Below, piece by piece: positions 58,668 to 64,000 of a DNA stretch of 64,000 nucleotides (the stretch's first letter is position 1; every line of letters starts with the position of its first letter). Under the pieces are notes generated by a model. It did not search any database and was not told the origin of the DNA. It saw nothing but the letters and a program-made list of their open reading frames with translations. The position numbers and the translations under genes are program-made. Origin of the DNA: Bradyrhizobium sp. NFR13 (GTDB lineage Bacteria > Pseudomonadota > Alphaproteobacteria > Rhizobiales > Xanthobacteraceae); NCBI RefSeq assembly GCF_900114605.1, contig NZ_FOTP01000006.1, positions 248,001 to 312,000 of the forward strand, given 5' to 3'.

Positions 58668-59855
58668 TCAGGGTGACTTGATGAGACCGGCGGCCGTGAG
58701 GGCCCGGGTAATCACGCCATTGATATCGATGGACCGCCGCCCTGCCGGATCGCGGCGCGCGGCGCGTCGGTCGCCTGAGGTGCGCTTCTTTTGCATCGCC
58801 GACGAGACAATGGCATCCGTCGGAGCCGCTGGTTCTAAGGCTGCAGTTCCGACATTGCGCGGTGCGACCTGCCGGGTAAGGCCGAAGAACTGCGCGATAT
58901 GATAGGAGGATGAAATGCCGGCTTCGAGCAGGAAGGCACCGGCGGCACCATAGGGCTCGTCCTGTCCGGCAATCGCCAACGGTGCGCCATGCGCCATATC
59001 GGTGATCGTGTAGGATTCAACGACGGTTTCACCGTCCTTGTTCCACCACACCTCGCGCGGATAGCCGTCGACATCCACCGCCGACATCGGCGCTGGCGGC
59101 AGGCCTTGAAGGTCGAGCCACTGCTTGACGATCTCGCCGGCATTGGCCGGATTGACGGTGCGATCGGCACTGCCGTGCCAGACGGATACTTTTGGCCACG
59201 GCCCCGTGTAAGGCGATGCCTTGCGTACGAGGTTGCCGAGGTCGTTCGCGGGACGCGATGCCGCGCGATACATGCCGCTCAGCGCCTCCTGCATGGTGGT
59301 GGCGATACCATAGGGTAAACCCGCAATGATGGCGCCGGCCGCAAACACATCAGGATAAGTCGCAAGCATGACAGAGGTCATCGCGCCGCCGGCCGACAGA
59401 CCCGTAACGAAGATGCGCTTGCGATCCACGTCGTGGTCCACGGCCATCTGCTCGATCATCTCGCGGATCGAGAGCGCTTCGCCGCTATCGCGCGCGATAT
59501 CATCGGCATTGAACCAGTTGAAACAGGTGTTGCCGTTATTGGATGACTTCTGCTCGGGCATCAGCAGCGCAAAACCATAGCGCTCAGCAAGAGCAGACCA
59601 GCCGGTGCCATTATCATAGCCCGCAGCGTTCTGGGTGCATCCGTGCAGCACGACGACTAGTGCCGGCTTCGCTGCCAGCGTGGCGGGCACGTAACTGAAC
59701 ATGCGGAGGTCGCCGGGATTGCTGCCGAAACCCGTTGATTCGCTGATCGGGCTCAAACCTGCCGACGCGCGGCCGCGCACCAACCCTTCCAACGTATTGA
59801 TTCCGGGCGGTTTCGGGAGATTGCGGAGGAAATCGATATTATCGGCGAGAGACAC
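58668..59855 (-). CDS. PHB-depolymerase-type esterase
   Basis: A 395-aa alpha/beta hydrolase of the Esterase_phb family from GTG 59855 (AGGAGC upstream). The oxyanion region VVVLHGCTQNAAGYDNGTGWSALAERYGFALLMPEQ and lipase box TGLSAGGAMT (nucleophile S154) are followed by KVSVWHGSADRTVNPANA (Asp) and a late DMAHGAP (His). The family includes extracellular PHB and feruloyl-type esterases; no clear signal peptide is present, so it may be intracellular. A PhaR-like motif lies upstream (59906-59921). Confidence 0.9.
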   Translation of the reverse strand: MSLADNIDFLRNLPKPPGINTLEGLVRGRASAGLSPISESTGFGSNPGDLRMFSYVPATLAAKPALVVVLHGCTQNAAGYDNGTGWSALAERYGFALLMPEQKSSNNGNTCFNWFNADDIARDSGEALSIREMIEQMAVDHDVDRKRIFVTGLSAGGAMTSVMLATYPDVFAAGAIIAGLPYGIATTMQEALSGMYRAASRPANDLGNLVRKASPYTGPWPKVSVWHGSADRTVNPANAGEIVKQWLDLQGLPPAPMSAVDVDGYPREVWWNKDGETVVESYTITDMAHGAPLAIAGQDEPYGAAGAFLLEAGISSSYHIAQFFGLTRQVAPRNVGTAALEPAAPTDAIVSSAMQKKRTSGDRRAARRDPAGRRSIDINGVITRALTAAGLIKSP

Positions 59856-59905
59856 GGCAGCTCCTAGGGTCGTCAGGCTTATACAACAGTACCCACGACA
59901 TATGG

Positions 59906-59921
59906 TTGCTGCACTGCAAAA
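59906..59921. promoter_or_regulatory. Possible PhaR/AniA-type operator upstream of the PHB esterase
   Basis: TTGCTGCACTGCAAAA contains the TGC...GCA arrangement seen at operators of the PHB regulator PhaR/AniA in several proteobacteria, in an AT-rich promoter region 51-66 bp upstream of the GTG. The rest of the 59856-60006 stretch shows no gene. Confidence 0.35.
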
Positions 59922-60006
59922 TAAAACAAATACGGTTTCAATATACCTATCAACGAATTGAGAGGCGGGTCAGAACGCTTCGAATATTACCTATTTGGCA
60001 AAGAAA

Positions 60007-60032
60007 GCCCCGCATGGCCAAGCCTGCGGGGC
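60007..60032 (-). terminator. Intrinsic terminator of the MXKDX gene
   Basis: GCCCCGCA (60007-60014) and TGCGGGGC (60025-60032) form an 8-bp stem with a 10-nt loop, followed on the minus strand by TTTCTTT. It lies 36 bp after the MXKDX stop codon. Confidence 0.8.
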
Positions 60033-60067
60033 AGTCGGGGAGAAGAAGGTGAGAAGAAGATGACGCG

Positions 60068-60310
60068 TTATTTCTTCATCTCGTCCTTCATCATGTGATC
60101 TTTCTTCATGCCGTTCTTATGCATGGCGTCCTTCTTCGTGCTGTCCTTCGACATACCCTGGGTACCCGTGGCCTTGGATTCGCCTTCCTTCGCCATGGTG
60201 CCTGTCTTGGTCGAATCCTGACCGGACGGGCCGGTCGCCTGGGCGAAGGCCGCGAACGGGGTGGCACCGATGGCCGTGACACAGATCGCGGCAAGAATGG
60301 TTTTCCGCAT
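60068..60310 (-). CDS. MXKDX-repeat secreted protein
   Basis: An 80-aa protein from ATG 60310 with AGGAG five bases upstream (the longer frame to 60343 overlaps the promoter elements). The signal peptide RKTILAAICVTAIGATPFAAFAQ is followed by a charged region ending in imperfect M-x-K-D-x repeats (MSKDSTKKD, MHKNGMKKD, MMKDEMKK), the pentapeptide MXKDX family. Its Met/Lys/Asp-rich tail may bind metal. The promoter signals place it in the EcfG general-stress regulon. Confidence 0.9.
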   Translation of the reverse strand: MRKTILAAICVTAIGATPFAAFAQATGPSGQDSTKTGTMAKEGESKATGTQGMSKDSTKKDAMHKNGMKKDHMMKDEMKK

Positions 60311-60341
60311 AGTCAACTCCTGTTGAGTGAACGTGGCCTTC

Positions 60342-60372
60342 AACGCAACGCCTTTCGAAACGTTCCTGTTCC
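60342..60372 (-). promoter_or_regulatory. Two overlapping EcfG-type promoters of the MXKDX gene
   Basis: On the minus strand, GGAAC 60366-60362 with CGTT 60345-60342 (spacer 16) and GGAAC 60372-60368 with CGTT 60350-60347 (spacer 17) both match the general-stress sigma consensus exactly. Transcription would start roughly 20-30 bp before the ATG. Confidence 0.75.
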
Positions 60373-60413
60373 GTCGGCCGTCAAATACCGGTTCCGCACA
60401 CCGTTTCGCGAGG

Positions 60414-61808
60414 TCATACTAGGCCGGCTATGTGCAAAAGCACGCCCGCGCCTGCACAAGCCAACAGTATCTGCAGCAGACCCATCCTCAGATAGAAGAC
60501 CCCGAGCAGAGCCACGACCGACAGTGCAACGGCCCATCCATTGACGCTGTGCAGAACCGGCATGTCGAAGCTCAGTCCGAGTGTCCGAACAGGTTTCACC
60601 TCACGAAACATCGTGTGGATGGCGAACCATATCGCCAGGTTGAGGATGACGCCGACCACTGCGGCGGTAATCGCCGCCAGCGCGGCGCTCAGCGCGCGAT
60701 TGCCACGAAGGGTCTCGACGAACGGCGCCCCGAGGAAAATCCAGAGAAAGCACGGCGCAAAGGTCACCCAGGTCGCAAGCAATCCACCAAGCGTGCCCGC
60801 CAGCAGCGGCGGCAACATCCCTGGTGCGCGGAAGGCAGCCATGAAGCCCACGAATTGCAGCACCATGATCAACGGACCAGGCGTTGTTTCGGCCATGCCA
60901 AGGCCATCGAGCATCTCGCCCGGCTTCAGCCATGCATAGTGATCGACGGCCTGCTGCGCGACATAGGCAAGAACAGCATAGGCGCCGCCAAAGGTGACCA
61001 TCGCCATCTTGGAGAAGAAAACAGCAATCTGGCTGAACACGTCGTTGCTGCCGAACGCCACGAGCAGCACGGCGACAGGCGTAAGCCACAGCACCAGCCA
61101 GACGGCCGCAACGATGAGGGACTGCCGTACGCTCGGCCGGGCATGAAGAGGAAGCTGATCTCCGAGCAAACTATCAGCGTCGCCGCCTGATGACCCGTGG
61201 CCCGCAACCACCGTGAAGGCCGACAGACCGGCCCGCCCCCCGAGAAAGCCAATTGCTGCCGCACCGAAAACGATCACCGGGAACGGCACGTCGAGAAAGA
61301 AGATCGCGAGGAAGGCGATGGCTGCCAGCGCACGCATCACGTCGTTCTTCAGTGCGCGGCTACCGACCCGCACCACCGCCTGCAGCACGATCGCGAGCAC
61401 CGCGGCCTTCAAGCCGAAGAACAGCGCCGCGACGATGCCGACATTGCCAAATGCGGCGTAAATCCAGCTCAGCACCATGATGCAGATCGCACCGGGAAGG
61501 ATGAAGAGCCCGCCGGCCATCAGCCCGCCTTTGGTCCGGTGCATCAGCCAGCCGATATAGGTGGCGAGCTGCTGCGCCTCCGGGCCCGGCAGCAGCATGC
61601 AGTAGTTCAGCGCATGCAGAAACCGGCTCTCCGAGACCCAGCGCTTCTCGTCGACGAGGATGCGGTGCATCACCGCGATCTGCCCGGCCGGACCGCCGAA
61701 GGAAAGCAACGAGATCCGCAGCCACACCGAAAACGCCTCCGAAAAGGAAACGCCGTGAGTCTGCGGCTCGGGAATGGCCGGTGGCGTGACCGAAGTTGCT
61801 TCCGTCAT
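60414..61808 (-). CDS. chrA: Chromate transporter ChrA
   Basis: A 464-aa CHR-family membrane protein that exports chromate. It is the long, two-domain form: the N-terminal half has FGGPAGQIAVMHRILVDEKRWVSESRFLHALNYCMLLPGPEAQQLATYIGWLMH, and the second half repeats the pattern with TFGGAYAVLAYVAQQAVDHYAWL and GLGMAETTPGPLIMVLQFVGFMAA. ATG 61808 follows the chrB stop by one base; the longer frame to 61883 lies inside chrB. The pair chrB-chrA is a chromate-resistance operon. Confidence 0.95.
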   Translation of the reverse strand: MTEATSVTPPAIPEPQTHGVSFSEAFSVWLRISLLSFGGPAGQIAVMHRILVDEKRWVSESRFLHALNYCMLLPGPEAQQLATYIGWLMHRTKGGLMAGGLFILPGAICIMVLSWIYAAFGNVGIVAALFFGLKAAVLAIVLQAVVRVGSRALKNDVMRALAAIAFLAIFFLDVPFPVIVFGAAAIGFLGGRAGLSAFTVVAGHGSSGGDADSLLGDQLPLHARPSVRQSLIVAAVWLVLWLTPVAVLLVAFGSNDVFSQIAVFFSKMAMVTFGGAYAVLAYVAQQAVDHYAWLKPGEMLDGLGMAETTPGPLIMVLQFVGFMAAFRAPGMLPPLLAGTLGGLLATWVTFAPCFLWIFLGAPFVETLRGNRALSAALAAITAAVVGVILNLAIWFAIHTMFREVKPVRTLGLSFDMPVLHSVNGWAVALSVVALLGVFYLRMGLLQILLACAGAGVLLHIAGLV

Positions 61809-61809
61809 C

Positions 61810-62628
61810 TCAAGCTTTCGTCTTTGCTGTCGGCCAGTTGTGGGTTTCGGTGCTGGCATCTCGGCACCAGCGATAGAACGCATCGTACAGATTCAGTCCA
61901 GCCTCAAGCTGCTCGAGATCGTCGGCATACATTCGCGACAGGCCGAGTGACGCCGCCAGCAGGCCCGGCGCTTCCGGGGCGAGATCGAGCCGCGCTGTAT
62001 CCGCCGCGCGGACAATGGTAGCCAGCCGCAGCAACGGCGGCGTGGCGAGGCCGAATTCCTCGATCATCACATCGAAGGTACAGAGCTCGCCGCGATGGCT
62101 CCAGAACACGCCTTCGATATCGAAGGGCGCAGCATCAAATTTCTCGCCGACGGCCGACACTTCCGACGGCGCAACGAACATGAATAGCGCCGCCGGATCG
62201 ATGAAACGCCGGATCAGCCAGGGACAGGCAATGCGGTCGATCTTTGGGCGTTCGCGCGTCACCCACAGGGTGCGGCCCTGCGTGTTTTGCGGCGGCAACT
62301 TACCGGCAGGAACGCGCGGCAGGCCTGCGCTCTCCCATGCGAGATACCCACCTTCCAGATCCTCGGCCGGGATACCGGCATCGCGCAGCAGCGCGGCAAC
62401 GCCGTGACTGAGCTTGAGACCTTTCTGGCAGATTACGATGGCGGACCGACCGCGCAGCGCTGCGGCCCAACCATTCACGTCGCCGAACGGCCGCCGGACC
62501 GACCCTGGCAGGAGAAACGGCGACCGGGCGAAATCCTCGTCGGTGCGGACATCGACGAGCGCGGGACATTTCGGCGTCCCGATCAGGCGAACGAGTTTTT
62601 CAACGGAAATGCTGTTAATCGATGACAT
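61810..62628 (-). CDS. chrB: Rhodanese domain fused to a ChrB-like chromate-resistance protein
   Basis: A 272-aa protein from ATG 62628 (AGGA upstream). The N-terminal 105 residues are a rhodanese domain: ALVDVRTDEDFARSPFLLPGSVRRPFGDVNGW and the active-site loop VICQKGLKLSHGVA with Cys67. Residues 115-265 are the ChrB C-terminal domain: RPKIDRIACPWLIRRFIDPAALFMFV, the FDIEGVFWSHRGELCTFDVMIEEFGL block and AADTARLDLAPEAPGL. ChrB normally senses chromate and regulates chrA; here the usual N-terminal part is replaced by rhodanese. It is translationally coupled to chrA. Confidence 0.92.
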   Translation of the reverse strand: MSSINSISVEKLVRLIGTPKCPALVDVRTDEDFARSPFLLPGSVRRPFGDVNGWAAALRGRSAIVICQKGLKLSHGVAALLRDAGIPAEDLEGGYLAWESAGLPRVPAGKLPPQNTQGRTLWVTRERPKIDRIACPWLIRRFIDPAALFMFVAPSEVSAVGEKFDAAPFDIEGVFWSHRGELCTFDVMIEEFGLATPPLLRLATIVRAADTARLDLAPEAPGLLAASLGLSRMYADDLEQLEAGLNLYDAFYRWCRDASTETHNWPTAKTKA

Positions 62629-62775
62629 GTGGCGCGTCCTTGCAGGAGTGCGGGACGCGATACTTGGGCATGTCGCCTCGTGGGGAGATCGCTTTGTCCC
62701 CATGCCCTTAATATCAAGCCATCGCGATTGACCTGTCAAGGCGCGTGCTGGGCGGTCAAACGCCGTGCTGGAATT

Positions 62776-64000
62776 CTATGCGTTACCCGCGCGGCGCATC
62801 CACAGCAAAAAGCCCGCGCAGGCGGCGACCGACAGCACGCACAATGCGAAGCTTGCGAGCAGCGCGATGACGGCCGATGCCGCGGATTGCACCGCGAAAT
62901 AGACCGCGCCGATCGCAGCAACGCCGGCTGCGTTGGCGATTTGCGTCGTGGTGCCGTACATGCCCGAGCCGGCTCCCGCGCTCGACGTCTGCACGGTCGA
63001 TAGTACGGCACTGGACAGTGGCGCCATGACCAGACCCTGGCCGTAACCGAACACGGCAAGCGGTACCGCCAGCAGCGATGCAGATGACGGCTTCACGGCC
63101 AGCACCATTGCAGCCAGCGCGGCAAGACCGATGACCTGCACCACGCAGCCCTCGATCAGCACCAGGCTTCCACGATGGCGCGCCCACATACCGCTGTGAC
63201 GCGATGCGACGATGAAGGCCAGCGCCAGCGGTATGAAAATGAGACCGGCCCGCAGCGGCGGCGTGTGCAGCGTGTTCTGCATGAACAATGTCATCACGAG
63301 GTAAAATGACAAATTCGCGAAGAAGAAAAAGAACACCGCGCACAGCCCGCGCATGAAAGCAGCATCCGCGAGCAACGCCAGATCGATCAGCGGCATGCCA
63401 CCGCGCAGTGCGACGCGGCGCTCGAGCCTGACGAAACCTACGATCACTGCCGCTCCCACAGCCATCGCCAGCCACACAGACGGCACCCAGTGCAGTTCGT
63501 GCCCGAACAGCAGCGGCCCGATCAGACCTAGCAGTCCGACGAACAGCACCAGCGCGCCGGGTATATCCAGCCGCGTGCCTCGACGGCGGGGAATGGATGG
63601 CATCAGCCGCCACGCAGCCGTGATGATGACAAGCCCCACCGGTACATTGACGAAGAACACCGCACGCCAGCCGAGGCCTGCGAGGTCCATCGTCACCAGA
63701 AGGCCACCGAGCAGAAAGCCCGCAGCGCCGGCAAGGCCGAGCACGATGCCATAGACGGCGAAGGCCCGGGCGCGGCTATCTCCATCCACAAACAGCACAT
63801 GGATGGTGGCCAGCACCTGCGGCACCATCAGCGCCGCAGTGGCACCCTGTGCCAGCCGCGCCAGAATCAGCTCCGGTCCGGATTGCGCGAGCCCGCACCA
63901 CAGCGACGTCAGGGTGAAGCCGAGCACACCGGCGAGAAAGGTGTTCCTGATGCCATAGATGTCACCGAGCCGCCCGCCGGTGATCACCAGCGTCGCATAT
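62776..64000 (-). CDS. DHA2-type MFS drug transporter (5' end cut by window edge)
   Basis: At least 408 codons of a 14-helix EmrB/QacA-like transporter; the frame is open to the right edge, where YATLVITGGRLGDIYG continues the conserved loop 2-3 motif. The motif C region (GAAGFLLGGLLV) and WRAVFFVNVPVGL are present, as is a long C-terminal helical part ending FLLWMRRAGNA. An internal start at 63987 is not the true one: it falls inside the conserved motif. It lies divergent-or-tandem to chrB by 147 bp and its substrate is unknown. Confidence 0.92.
   Translation of the reverse strand, partial: YATLVITGGRLGDIYGIRNTFLAGVLGFTLTSLWCGLAQSGPELILARLAQGATAALMVPQVLATIHVLFVDGDSRARAFAVYGIVLGLAGAAGFLLGGLLVTMDLAGLGWRAVFFVNVPVGLVIITAAWRLMPSIPRRRGTRLDIPGALVLFVGLLGLIGPLLFGHELHWVPSVWLAMAVGAAVIVGFVRLERRVALRGGMPLIDLALLADAAFMRGLCAVFFFFFANLSFYLVMTLFMQNTLHTPPLRAGLIFIPLALAFIVASRHSGMWARHRGSLVLIEGCVVQVIGLAALAAMVLAVKPSSASLLAVPLAVFGYGQGLVMAPLSSAVLSTVQTSSAGAGSGMYGTTTQIANAAGVAAIGAVYFAVQSAASAVIALLASFALCVLSVAACAGFLLWMRRAGNA

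Noticed and set aside
1-64000. CRISPR arrays, rRNA operons, complete insertion sequences, plasmid-type origins
   Set aside because: Looked for; no regularly spaced repeats, rRNA segments, transposase genes or iteron clusters were seen.

Overview
The window is high-GC alphaproteobacterial chromosome, most likely Nitrobacteraceae/Bradyrhizobiaceae (Bradyrhizobium, Afipia, Rhodopseudomonas, Tardiphaga and relatives). Supporting signs are a RegR/ActR-type regulator with its acceptor at D63, MmcB, DUF1236 and MXKDX proteins, EcfG-type promoters (GGAAC-N16/17-CGTT), and intergenic REP-like hairpins of the kind common in this family. The assignment rests on recognised protein families, not on a 16S or marker search.

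Region 1 (1-15254) is a mobile or defence island abutting the 3' end of tRNA-Ser(GGA) at 15255-15344. From the left it holds a type I restriction-modification locus (hsdR-hsdM-hsdS, with hsdS running off the window) behind a serine recombinase, a small XRE regulator divergent from a protein of unknown function, a decayed stretch with a 19-bp palindrome, and an mcrB-mcrC restriction pair behind a gene that looks frameshifted. Next comes a two-gene plus-strand unit: a small membrane protein followed by a protein ending in a CarD/RID RNA-polymerase-binding domain. Closest to the tRNA is a tightly coupled minus-strand set (AlpA regulator, 82-aa protein, replication-like protein, unknown protein, HGG-motif protein). 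No integrase is visible at this end.

Region 2 (15345-34063) is core metabolism and uptake. It contains trehalose synthesis (MFS transporter, otsB, otsA), with EcfG-like promoters before otsA and before the transporter. It is followed by an eight-gene minus-strand cluster: Tat-exported peptide/ureide-type binding protein, two permeases, a fused double ATPase, AtzG/AtzE/AtzH-like proteins and a GntR regulator. This reads as import and hydrolysis of an amide or ureide. A ZnuD-like TonB receptor behind a Fur-family operator leads into exbB-exbD-tonB, and an orphan UgpB-like binding protein follows.

Region 3 (34064-45548) has a three-gene two-component module (membrane kinase, REC-DUF3369-kinase hybrid, OmpR-type regulator), an ECF sigma factor, a CcdA-like protein with a secreted thioredoxin, and a cyanide-insensitive bd oxidase operon (cioA, cioB and a 49-aa DUF2474 subunit) whose first start codon lies in a perfect inverted repeat. 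An L,D-transpeptidase and an orphan amino-acid binding protein close the region.

Region 4 (45549-64000) has a pair of acyl-CoA dehydrogenases, a carboxymuconolactone-decarboxylase-like protein, a VOC dioxygenase-like protein, two MFS transporters (the last cut by the window edge), a RegR-like regulator without a neighbouring sensor, MmcB, a secreted vWA protein, an MBL-fold hydrolase, a fatty-acid desaturase, a PAS-rich hybrid kinase, a PHB-depolymerase-type esterase, an MXKDX protein behind two overlapping EcfG promoters, and a chromate-resistance pair (rhodanese-ChrB, ChrA).
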